5,063 nt of DNA, from contig DASYAN010000072.1 in assembly GCA_036501345.1 (NCBI GenBank), positions 1 through 5,063 on the forward strand, written 5' to 3'. Below, piece by piece: positions 1-5,063 of this stretch; the stretch's first letter is position 1; every line of letters begins with the position of its first letter. The stretch is from DASYAN01 sp036501345 (lineage in GTDB: Bacteria; Chloroflexota; Ktedonobacteria; Ktedonobacterales; Ktedonobacteraceae). Both the position numbers and the translations under genes were made by a program. The notes below the pieces were generated by a model. That model did no database searches, was not told where the DNA came from, and saw only the letters and a program-made list of their open reading frames with translations.

Positions 1-9
1 AGAATAAAC

Positions 10-1431
10 ATGGTCAATCATACAGAAGAGACCCGCATTGAACGCGATTCGATGGGTGAGATGCGGGTACCTATAGATGCTTATTATGGAGCTAGCACGC
101 AACGTGCCATGCTCAATTTCCCGATTAGTGATCTGTGCTTCCCCCGAGAGTTTATTCGTGCGCTTGGACAGATTAAACAGTCTGCCGCACACGTGAATGC
201 CAGCCTGGGGACGATCGATACACATATTGCAGATGCTATTATACAGGCCGCACAGGAAGTCATCGATGGGAAGCTTGATGAACATTTCGTGCTCGATATT
301 TTTCAGACAGGCTCTGGCACTTCGACTAATATGAATGCGAACGAGGTGATTGCCAACCGAGCTAGCGAATTGCTTGGTGGCTCACGAGGTTCGCGCAAAG
401 TGCATCCCAACGATCACGTTAATTTTGGGCAATCCTCTAACGATGTCATCCCCACAGCGATTCATCTGTCGGCGTTGGTGAGCATTGAACACGATCTGGT
501 CCCTGCTCTGCAGGAACTGCAAAAAGCCTTACAGGAGAAGAGCGACGAGTTTATGCCAGTGATCAAGACTGGACGCACGCACTTGCAAGATGCGACACCA
601 ATCCGGCTCGGCCAGGAATTTTTGGGCTATGCTGGGCAGATCGAGCGTGGCATCGCTCGCGTTCGTCATGCACAGAGTGAACTCTCCGAAGTCGCGCTTG
701 GTGGTACTGCTGTTGGTACAGGTGTCAATACGCATGAGGAGTTTGCAGCACGAGTTAGCCAGCACCTCTCAGAACTCAATGGGGTCAAGGTTTCCGAGAC
801 AAGCAACCATTTCCAGGCCCAGAGTACATTGGATAATATCGTCGAGGCCAGCGGTGCACTCAATACGCTGGCGGTCGGTCTGATGAAGATTGCTAATGAT
901 ATTCGTTGGCTTGGCTCGGGTCCCCGTGCTGGTATCGGCGAAATAGACCTGCCAGCGGTCCAGCCTGGCAGTTCGATTATGCCCGGCAAGGTCAATCCAG
1001 TGATTGCTGAGTCGGTCTGCATGGTCTGTGCGCAGGTCATGGGTAACCACACGACGATTACCGTGGCTGGTCAATCAGGCAATTTCGAGATCAATGTGAT
1101 GATGCCTGTCAGCGCTTATAACCTGTTGCAATCCATCACTTTGCTGGCAGCTGTGGCACGCAACTTCTCACGACAATGCATCACAGGTCTGAAGGCAACG
1201 ACGAAGGGACCAGAGATGGTTGAGCGTGGACTGGCCATCTGTACCGCACTTGCACCAGTGATCGGTTATGATGCTGCTGCCGATATCTCCAAGCAAGCCT
1301 ATAAGACGGGGAAAACGGTTCGCGAGGTGGCATGTGAGAAAACTCAGCTATCAGAGGAGGAACTGGCCCGTATTCTAGATCCGGCGGCAATGACGCTACC
1401 TGGCTTAGAAGGTGGGCCTGCCGGAGGATAG
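10..1431 (+). CDS. fumC: Class II fumarate hydratase (fumarase C)
   Basis: Catalyses the reversible hydration of fumarate to L-malate in the TCA cycle; a cytosolic, iron-independent homotetramer in the known family. The 473-residue length is normal for the family. The fumarate lyase signature GSSIMPGKVN lies at residues 320-329, with the expected catalytic serine at S321 and the lysine at K327. The Gly before that lysine favours fumarase over aspartase, which usually has Ala there. Other conserved blocks are SGTSTNMNANE (about 102-112), HPNDHVNFGQSSND (132-145, including the second carboxylate site His-Asn-Asp) and GRTHLQDATP (188-197), whose H191 matches the catalytic His188 of E. coli FumC. 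The C-terminal domain (about 365-465) is complete and ends in a short Gly-rich tail. Only nine bases precede the ATG, so promoter and ribosome site lie outside the window. The neighbours do not suggest an operon: the next gene is convergent. Overall similarity looks closest to actinobacterial-type fumarases (NPVI after the signature). Confidence 0.97.
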   Translation: MVNHTEETRIERDSMGEMRVPIDAYYGASTQRAMLNFPISDLCFPREFIRALGQIKQSAAHVNASLGTIDTHIADAIIQAAQEVIDGKLDEHFVLDIFQTGSGTSTNMNANEVIANRASELLGGSRGSRKVHPNDHVNFGQSSNDVIPTAIHLSALVSIEHDLVPALQELQKALQEKSDEFMPVIKTGRTHLQDATPIRLGQEFLGYAGQIERGIARVRHAQSELSEVALGGTAVGTGVNTHEEFAARVSQHLSELNGVKVSETSNHFQAQSTLDNIVEASGALNTLAVGLMKIANDIRWLGSGPRAGIGEIDLPAVQPGSSIMPGKVNPVIAESVCMVCAQVMGNHTTITVAGQSGNFEINVMMPVSAYNLLQSITLLAAVARNFSRQCITGLKATTKGPEMVERGLAICTALAPVIGYDAAADISKQAYKTGKTVREVACEKTQLSEEELARILDPAAMTLPGLEGGPAGG

Positions 1432-1447
1432 CAATCGGTAGGTGATT

Positions 1448-1487
1448 GTGCAGGAGGCTATTGCTAGTCTGCCTGCACCTTATATTT
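1448..1487 (+). terminator. Probable fumC terminator (bulged stem-loop with weak U tract)
   Basis: Seventeen bases after the fumC stop, GTGCAGG (1448-1454) pairs with CCTGCAC (1472-1478). Inside it AGGCTA (1455-1460) pairs with TAGTCT (1465-1470) with one G-T wobble and a TTGC tetraloop, leaving G1471 bulged. That gives 13 pairs. The downstream tract CTTATATTT is only moderately T-rich. The gene on the other strand ends 23 bases away, but the minus-strand side of the stem has no T run, so the hairpin probably serves fumC only. Confidence 0.55.
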
Positions 1488-1500
1488 CTATATGAGGATT

Positions 1501-1869
1501 TTAGTCTGCTTTCAGGCCAAACTCGTTGCCATCCTGATCAACGAATTGAGCCCATTTTCCCCAGGGCTCAACTCTAGGCGGCTCTGTGAAGTGCACACCA
1601 CGGCTTTTTAGCGTTTCGTAGGTGGCCTCTATGTCATCTGTCGCAAAAATGTAACCAGTAAACTTGCCAATGCGATCCTGATCTGGACCATAGCCTTTGG
1701 TTAAAACTATGGCGGTTTGAGCTCCGGGAGGTGCAACTTCGATCCAGCGCATACCTTCGCCCATGGAAACATCAGTACGCTTCTCAAAACCGAGTTTGCT
1801 GACGTAGAAATCGATGGCTTGATCCGGGTTGCTGACGTAAATGCCTACTGTTAGTATATTCTTAAGCAT
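1501..1869 (-). CDS. VOC-superfamily (glyoxalase/dioxygenase fold) protein
   Basis: A 122-residue single-domain protein with the two beta-alpha-beta-beta-beta modules of the vicinal oxygen chelate superfamily. Module 1 opens with ILTVGIYVSN (5-14), followed by the helix DQAIDFYVSKLGFEKR (16-31) and strands to about 57. Module 2 opens near GYIFATDDIEATYETL (72-87) and ends with WAQFVDQDGNEFGL (106-119), the family's usual closing strand. By my alignment the usual metal-ligand positions are T7 (normally His) and G118 (normally Glu), so ordinary metal-dependent glyoxalase or dioxygenase activity is doubtful; it may be a binding protein or use other ligands. Substrate is unknown. The ATG at 1867-1869 has a good AAGAGG ribosome site (1875-1880) with a five-base spacer. 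It is read alone, convergent to fumC and 219 bases downstream of prsW on the same strand. I see no convincing promoter; an AATAAT box at 1901-1906 lacks a partner -35. Confidence 0.88.
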   Translation of the reverse strand: MLKNILTVGIYVSNPDQAIDFYVSKLGFEKRTDVSMGEGMRWIEVAPPGAQTAIVLTKGYGPDQDRIGKFTGYIFATDDIEATYETLKSRGVHFTEPPRVEPWGKWAQFVDQDGNEFGLKAD

Positions 1870-2088
1870 TCAAACCTCTTTCTGTTTTTTACCAACAGAG
1901 ATTATTTTTCAATGAGAAACACTCAGGGGCTGGTCTCCACTTTCAAGTAGCCTACCTCAACAAGTATAGCTGACAAGGCTTAAAATAGCTCTGACTTAGT
2001 ACTTTTGTTCCATTTTCTGATCATTGTGGGTTCCCTCCCTCCCTTACTATGGTTTGTCCAATACTTTCGCAAAGGACTGTAGAATATC

Positions 2089-3915
2089 TCACCATTGAGA
2101 CAAGGGGACAGGTGGCGTATTTACTGCTCGCGAGTCCGCTTGATTGCTTTGTGGGGTTGCTTGGGTTGCTTGCTGTGAGCGCAACTTTCCAGTAACGAAG
2201 AGGAAGAAGGCCAAGATCAGCAGCGACTCGATGATGTAGACCAGTACCACCCCTTGCATGGCATATGAGCCAATCTGGATGGTACCACTTTCAAGATATG
2301 GGCCAATTGGTGCTGGCAACAATGCGAACAGGAATGCGCCATTCCAAATGGCATGCTGAATAATCGCATAGGCTATACAGCCCAGGCCAATCAGGATACG
2401 GTTATTGATTGAGTTCCGATGCGTCAGATAGTAGCAGCCAAGTGCAACCATGCCTGCACCGAAACCGTGTAGCAGGCCAGCCGTACTGCGTTCAAGCGCC
2501 GTGTCGACCCAGGGACGAGAGTCGCCCAGACTGATATAGCCTGAGGTTTCGATAAGATCAAAGCCAATGCCACAGGCAAAACCAAGGATAAATGCTTCTG
2601 CCGCACTGCGCAGACGCCCAATCATTACCTCCACAGCTAGTGGCTTCACACATTCCTCAATGATTGGTGCAATCACTGAGACAAGTAGGAGTAAGAAGAG
2701 CAATTGTTGTGTATTATGGGGCACAGGCATGTTTGGATTATCAATGATAGAAGTATGGATTCCGAAGGCAGTTCCTGCGAGCTGTGTCAGGACTAGTTCA
2801 AAGATGACTGCTAGCAAAACAGTCACCGTTCCTCCACTGACGATTGCTAGTGTGAAACGTCGCCAGGTGGTGGCCCATGGTGCCTGCTGAGGATAGTGTA
2901 CACGGCGTACGGCTAGAGCCAGGAAGGTGAGAGCTGGGAAGATACCTGCCAGCGCTATCAGGAATATTCTCAACGGTTCATTGGCGAGAACTTCTGGAGC
3001 GGTGCCAACGGTAAAACCAAAGGCCAGTAATACCACATAGAAAATAAGGAATAGCCAGGACCATGGCAGCTTGAAAGGTGCAGATGGCTTTTGCAATAAC
3101 GCACGAATACTATGGTAGAGGCTAGAGCCGCCACCAGCAATACCAATGATGGTCAATGCTGTATATATGACAATAGCACTAAAACGAGCGCTTGGTCCTA
3201 GACGAGAGAGATTTGGCGATGCAATAATGAGAAATAATAATAGAAAGCCGCAAATAAGCCCTGCCAACATAACGAGCCCAGAGCAGGCGGTAGAGGCAAT
3301 GGCAACACCAAGCTGATAGCCATCACGTTTAGGCCGTGGTGGTTGCCATTGGGGATAAGCAGGAGGCGCATAGGGCGGCCAGGAGCCATTATAGCCAGGA
3401 TAGGCCGAGGGAGCCATTTGTTGTGGATAACCGTAACCATTATATCCATAGGGAGGATGCGGCATAGCCGGAGGGGGATAGGATGGTGCGGACATGCCAG
3501 GATATGGCTGTTGCCAGGGTTGTGCTGCAGGCAGCTGCTGATAAGATTGCCAACCTGGATAGGGCGACATGGGCGGCGTGGCAGGATATGGCTGTTGCCA
3601 GGGTTGTGTCATAGGTGGCTGCTGATAGGGTTGCCAACCTGGATAGGACGGCTGTTGTTGAATGCTCTGTCCCTGTTGGTGGGGCGACTGTGGAGGATAT
3701 GATCCTGGAGCTTGCAGCGGGCGTAATTCCCCAGAGCTTGAGCTATGCTCTCGATAAATTGGCTCTACATCTACCGTATTGCTATTTGAAGCAGTTGCTT
3801 GCTTTGGGCGCTTTGGTTGTGTATCCTCATCACCAGACGACGAGGATTGTCTGACCGGAACATCCTGAGGTTGTGCATCAGGGTTTGGTAATGAGCCCAT
3901 ATCTTCGAAACCCAC
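2089..3915 (-). CDS. prsW: PrsW-family intramembrane protease with long Pro/Gln/Tyr-rich N-terminal extension
   Basis: A multi-pass membrane protease of the PrsW family (MEROPS M82 type); Bacillus PrsW makes the first cut in an anti-sigma factor, but the substrate here is unknown. Numbering is from the GTG at 3913-3915 (608 residues). Residues 1-197 are predicted disordered: a Ser/Asp/Lys-rich start, then a Pro/Gln/Tyr/Trp-rich stretch with a 28-residue internal repeat. After the basic stop-transfer-like RPKR come about ten hydrophobic segments (roughly 204-232, 246-268, 286-304, 314-337, 354-380, 405-419, 440-458, 478-495, 508-530, 550-575). All diagnostic PrsW motifs are present: EECVK (E420, E421, K424), FDLIE (F452, E456), LLHG (H483) and HAIWN (H521, W524, N525). 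A polar Gln/Thr/Pro tail closes the protein. Start choice: GAAGGT at 3925-3930 is nine bases from this GTG, but sits directly against the longer TTG start (3922-3924), and the ATG at 3898-3900 lacks a ribosome site. No sigma or anti-sigma gene is adjacent. The long extension is unlike short PrsW proteins. Confidence 0.93.
   Translation of the reverse strand: MGFEDMGSLPNPDAQPQDVPVRQSSSSGDEDTQPKRPKQATASNSNTVDVEPIYREHSSSSGELRPLQAPGSYPPQSPHQQGQSIQQQPSYPGWQPYQQPPMTQPWQQPYPATPPMSPYPGWQSYQQLPAAQPWQQPYPGMSAPSYPPPAMPHPPYGYNGYGYPQQMAPSAYPGYNGSWPPYAPPAYPQWQPPRPKRDGYQLGVAIASTACSGLVMLAGLICGFLLLFLIIASPNLSRLGPSARFSAIVIYTALTIIGIAGGGSSLYHSIRALLQKPSAPFKLPWSWLFLIFYVVLLAFGFTVGTAPEVLANEPLRIFLIALAGIFPALTFLALAVRRVHYPQQAPWATTWRRFTLAIVSGGTVTVLLAVIFELVLTQLAGTAFGIHTSIIDNPNMPVPHNTQQLLFLLLLVSVIAPIIEECVKPLAVEVMIGRLRSAAEAFILGFACGIGFDLIETSGYISLGDSRPWVDTALERSTAGLLHGFGAGMVALGCYYLTHRNSINNRILIGLGCIAYAIIQHAIWNGAFLFALLPAPIGPYLESGTIQIGSYAMQGVVLVYIIESLLILAFFLFVTGKLRSQQATQATPQSNQADSRAVNTPPVPLSQW
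3498..3647 (-). repeat. Two-copy 28-codon repeat inside the prsW N-terminal extension
   Basis: Bases 3498-3563 and 3582-3647 are near-identical 66-bp stretches offset by exactly 84 bases (28 codons), so the frame is kept. In the protein both copies read as YPGWQ, then YQQ, then QPWQQPYP. Differences lie mainly in the middle of the unit. This is best explained by an in-frame duplication that lengthened the Pro/Gln/Tyr-rich cytosolic or surface tail. Confidence 0.9.
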
Positions 3916-3924
3916 AGTCTTCAA

Positions 3925-3930
3925 ACCTTC
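3925..3930 (-). promoter_or_regulatory. prsW ribosome binding site that decides the start
   Basis: On the minus strand this reads GAAGGT after a long A-rich run. It is nine bases upstream of the in-frame GTG at 3913-3915, a normal spacing, but has zero spacing to the in-frame TTG at 3922-3924. It therefore favours the GTG start. The match to the ribosomal consensus is only partial, so translation may be modest. Confidence 0.5.
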
Positions 3931-4014
3931 TTTTTTTCTTTTGAGTGATAAAACACTAACGCTTTTGCCTGATTATAAAGTATATACGTCCCTATTCGGA
4001 GTTGGTTCCTTTGT

Positions 4015-4044
4015 AGTATAGCGATAGGACTGAGCAAGTGTCAA
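4015..4044 (-). promoter_or_regulatory. Near-consensus sigma70-type promoter reading toward prsW
   Basis: On the minus strand a perfect TTGACA (4039-4044) is followed, after an 18-base spacer, by TATACT (4015-4020, five of six). Transcription would begin near 4008, giving prsW an untranslated leader of about 90 bases. A second, perfect TATAAT box lies closer to the gene at 3972-3977 but has no recognisable -35, so it would be a secondary start at most. Confidence 0.65.
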
Positions 4045-4055
4045 AAAAAGCCTAG

Positions 4056-4071
4056 CGCGAAACGTTTTCGT
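4056..4071. promoter_or_regulatory. LacI/PurR-type operator-like palindrome
   Basis: The site holds the symmetric core AAACGTTT, flanked as CGAAA (4058-4062) and TTTCG (4066-4070). Twelve contiguous bases, AAACGTTTTCGT, match the classical E. coli PurR box. It sits between the two divergent promoters, 12 bases upstream of the leftward -35 and five bases upstream of the rightward -35, where a repressor could affect both. No regulator gene is in the window, so the binding protein is unknown. Confidence 0.35.
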
Positions 4072-4075
4072 AGTG

Positions 4076-4105
4076 TTGATACTTATAAAGCTTGTAGTGT
4101 ACAAT
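4076..4105 (+). promoter_or_regulatory. Sigma70-type promoter for the 33-codon gene
   Basis: TTGATA (4076-4081, five of six) and TACAAT (4100-4105, five of six) are separated by 18 bases. Transcription would start near 4112, leaving a leader of about 48 bases before the ATG at 4160. The spacer contains AGCTTGTAG (4089-4097), which recurs exactly at 4121-4129 in the early transcribed region. ATTCGA (4104-4109) and TCGAAT (4133-4138) form a small inverted pair around the start site. Confidence 0.6.
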
Positions 4106-4159
4106 TCGAAGCCAGGAACGAGCTTGTAGATGTCGAATGAAAGGTAGAAGGAAATAACG

Positions 4160-4261
4160 ATGCTCAGCTTTCTATTGGTACTGCTGGCAGGACTAGCAGG
4201 ATTGCTCTTAGGCACATTCTTGCAGAGGAAATTCTCACACAAAAGGCGTAATAATAAATAA
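4160..4261 (+). CDS. Unrecognised 33-residue single-span membrane peptide
   Basis: I do not recognise this peptide family. It begins MLSFLLVLLAGLAGLLLG, a continuous hydrophobic span of about 20 residues with a G14-LLL-G18 helix-packing motif. It ends in a strongly basic tail (R23, K24, H27, K28, R29, R30, K33), predicting an N-out/C-in membrane peptide. Support for a real gene is unusually good for its size: AAGGA at 4148-4152 lies seven bases before the ATG, a sigma70-type promoter lies upstream, and a strong intrinsic terminator begins five bases after the stop. It thus forms a complete monocistronic unit, divergent from prsW and sharing its control region. Possible roles are a small regulator of a membrane protein (perhaps the protease next door), or a hydrophobic type I toxin-like peptide, whose size and basic tail it resembles; neither is shown. 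No antisense promoter was evident. Confidence 0.72.
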   Translation: MLSFLLVLLAGLAGLLLGTFLQRKFSHKRRNNK

Positions 4262-4265
4262 TAGC

Positions 4266-4306
4266 AGACCGGATCTATTCACATAGAACGGATCCGGTCT
4301 TTTTTT
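4266..4306 (+). terminator. Strong intrinsic terminator of the small membrane-peptide gene
   Basis: AGACCGGATC (4266-4275) pairs perfectly with GATCCGGTCT (4291-4300). The loop region contains a further TAT/ATA pairing, and a run of seven T bases follows (4300-4306). It starts five bases after the stop codon. Confidence 0.92.
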
Positions 4307-4454
4307 CTACAGAGTCTGAGTGAGTTTGATACAAAATAAAAAAACTGTAATCCTTTTGGTATTGTGCTTCTCTTGCAATATGAATATCATTTCATCATAT
4401 AAGTTTGTCAATTCACAGCATCGTCATAACTTCATGTTATAGTATGCATATCAA
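4307..4454. other. AT-rich spacer without a gene
   Basis: About 150 bases between the terminator and the G-rich array. It is AT-rich, has stops in all frames and shows no gene. The only candidate signals are a short hairpin, ATAAC (4426-4430) with GTTAT (4436-4440), and the overlapping extended -10 described separately. Confidence 0.6.
4435..4443 (+). promoter_or_regulatory. Possible extended -10 promoter upstream of the repeat array
   Basis: TG, one base, then TATAGT (4438-4443, five of six) matches an extended -10 element. No good -35 lies at the right distance (4415-4420 is poor). If used, transcription would begin near 4450, just before the array at 4455, and run through it into the structured region. 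Confidence 0.25.
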
Positions 4455-4750
4455 CGGAAGAGGAATGCGAGTCTGATGCTAAAGGGAGAGGAATGTGAGG
4501 AGGTGGGATCATGCGATTGCAGAGGTGTGGAGGAATGTGAAGGGATGTGGAGAGCATATGATTGCATAGCTCTAAAGGTGGTGTAGAGGAACGTGAAGGG
4601 ATGTGGGGAGAGTGTAATTGCACGAAGTGTGGAGGAATGTGAAGGGATGTGGGGGGCGTGTGATTGCACAAAGTGTGGAGGAACGTGAAAGGATGTGGAG
4701 AGAGTGTAATTGTACAGTTCTAAGGGTGGATAGTGTGGTGGAACATAACG
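4455..4750 (+). repeat. G-rich tandem array of 46-60 bp units with an internal dyad
   Basis: Four clear units start at 4525 (56 bp), 4581 (46 bp), 4627 (46 bp) and 4673 (60 bp). Each opens with GTGTGGAGGAATGTGAAG or a close variant, then GGATGTGG. Decayed copies precede (AGGAATGCGA at 4461, AGGAATGTGA at 4489) and follow (GTGTGGTGGAAC at 4733). The second half of each unit has a dyad around ATTG: TATG/CATA at 4557-4568, TGTG/CACA at 4659-4670, TGTA/TACA at 4705-4716. The long units (first and fourth) also carry a TTCTAAGGGTG-like addition that extends the stem. Unit lengths are not all multiples of three and all G-rich frames are interrupted, so it is probably not coding. Function unknown: RNA hairpins, protein-binding sites or replication-slippage debris are all possible. 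Confidence 0.85.
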
Positions 4751-4780
4751 AGGAGAACTGATCGCGGCATCAGAAAGCTA

Positions 4781-4929
4781 GCTTCTCATTGCTGTTGGAT
4801 GAGCGAGCAGCCAATACCTGCAGAGAGTCTGTAAGACCTGGATGAACGAAAGTTCGTATAGGCAAGACTCGTTGATGCAGGAACCCTCTCCCGTGAAGAC
4901 AAGAATTCCCTATCTTGTAGATATGGGAA
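4781..4929 (+). ncRNA. Structured RNA-like remnant resembling an IS200/IS605 right end / omega RNA
   Basis: Nested complementary segments predict a compact RNA. GCT + CTCAT (4781-4789) pairs with ATGAG + AGC (4799-4808). CCTGCA (4817-4822) pairs with TGCAGG (4876-4881), and within it GAGTCT (4825-4830) pairs with AGACTC (4865-4870). Inside that, CCT (4837-4839) pairs with AGG (4860-4862), and ATGAAC (4842-4847) with GTTCGT (4852-4857), capped by a GAAA tetraloop. A final hairpin, TTCCC + TATCT (4906-4915) with AGATA + GGGAA (4919-4929, one bulged T), follows GAA and is followed by GATACCAA. A GAAT-start hairpin with a T/TAG loop and a CAA tail is the usual right-end layout of TnpB elements, whose omega RNA 3' end coincides with it. 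No intact tnpB is present, so this would be a relic or non-autonomous derivative. The structure is seen; the family assignment is inferred. Confidence 0.42.
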
Positions 4930-4935
4930 GATACC

Positions 4936-5063
4936 AAGCGAAGAACAGGTATGTGGTGCTGTGGGGTTGGGGATATTTTGTGGAGCGTGTTCTCGCATGT
5001 AAACCTTGGGAGGATTTATTGGTGGTAGGTAGTAGGGAAAAAGAACAGGGCCTGAAAGGATAA
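4936..5063. other. G-rich unassigned tail
   Basis: The last 128 bases are G-rich on the plus strand, with two GGGG runs near 4965-4976. An open frame running from 4842 to a TAA at 5061-5063 crosses this stretch, but it has no ribosome site, overlaps the structured region and shows no recognisable protein features. The 9-bp sequence AAGAACAGG occurs at 4941 and again at 5041. Nothing else is evident. Confidence 0.5.

Noticed and set aside
666..1074. Minus-strand frames of 101 and 128 codons within fumC
   Set aside because: Shadow frames opposite a complete fumarase with all catalytic motifs.
2056..2077. Hairpin GTCC/GGAC with inner CTTT/AAAG as a prsW terminator
   Set aside because: The two pairings cannot form together well, stems are only four pairs, and no T run follows on the minus strand.
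3973..4242. Minus-strand 89-codon frame antisense to the small membrane-peptide gene
   Set aside because: It covers the divergent promoters and lies opposite a better-supported gene; no ribosome site and no recognisable protein features.
4432..4671. Two overlapping minus-strand frames of 72-79 codons, rich in His, Pro and Ser
   Set aside because: They are by-products of the C-rich complement of the tandem array; unit lengths of 46 and 56 bases shift the frame between copies and no start signals are present.
4525..4732. CRISPR array
   Set aside because: The would-be spacers (20-34 bases) are similar to each other and share the ATTG dyad, repeat lengths vary, and there is no cas gene.
4835..4862. 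Group II intron domain V
   Set aside because: A GAAA-capped helix is present, but the catalytic AGC triad and two-base bulge are absent and no maturase or intron ends are seen.
4941..5049. AAGAACAGG repeated exactly 100 bases apart, as a target-site duplication
   Set aside because: IS200/IS605-type elements do not duplicate their target, the repeats lie outside the structured region, and nothing element-like lies between them.
4842..5063. Plus-strand 73-codon open frame starting ATG and ending with the window
   Set aside because: No ribosome site; its first half overlaps the nested RNA stems and the right-end-like hairpin, and its second half is G-rich flanking DNA. It may include a scrap of a TnpB C-terminal tail, but I do not recognise it as such.

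Overview
The window looks like bacterial chromosome of moderate G+C, most likely from a Ktedonobacteria-like member of the Chloroflexota. That guess rests on the style of the three proteins (a PrsW protease with a long Pro/Gln/Tyr-rich tail, an actinobacterial-type class II fumarase) and on the repeat- and transposon-scarred intergenic DNA. It is an inference from general impression, not a search result.

Layout. Bases 10-1431 (+) encode a complete class II fumarase (fumC), followed by a bulged stem-loop that probably ends its transcript. Convergent to it, 1501-1869 (-) encodes a small single-domain VOC (glyoxalase/dioxygenase fold) protein. Then 2089-3915 (-) encodes a multi-pass PrsW-family intramembrane protease with a disordered N-terminal extension of about 197 residues. 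The 244 bases upstream of prsW hold two well-formed divergent sigma70-type promoters, with a LacI/PurR-operator-like palindrome between them. The rightward promoter drives a 33-codon membrane peptide gene (4160-4261, +) with a good ribosome site and a strong intrinsic terminator, so it looks like a complete one-gene transcription unit.

From 4308 to the end I see no convincing protein gene. There is an AT-rich spacer with a possible extended -10 site, then a G-rich tandem array of 46-60 bp units (4455-4750). Each clear unit carries a small dyad, and the pairing is kept by compensating base changes between three copies. Next is a strongly structured stretch (4781-4929) that ends in a hairpin resembling the right end / omega-RNA 3' end of IS200/IS605 (TnpB) elements, with no intact tnpB. 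The last 130 bases are G-rich and unassigned.

The genes do not form an obvious pathway. Fumarase is housekeeping (TCA cycle), the VOC protein is of unknown substrate, and PrsW plus the small membrane peptide share a divergent control region and may be co-regulated at the membrane. The most original material is the 3.9-4.95 kb stretch: the tiny membrane-protein unit, the covarying hairpin array and the omega-RNA-like remnant.
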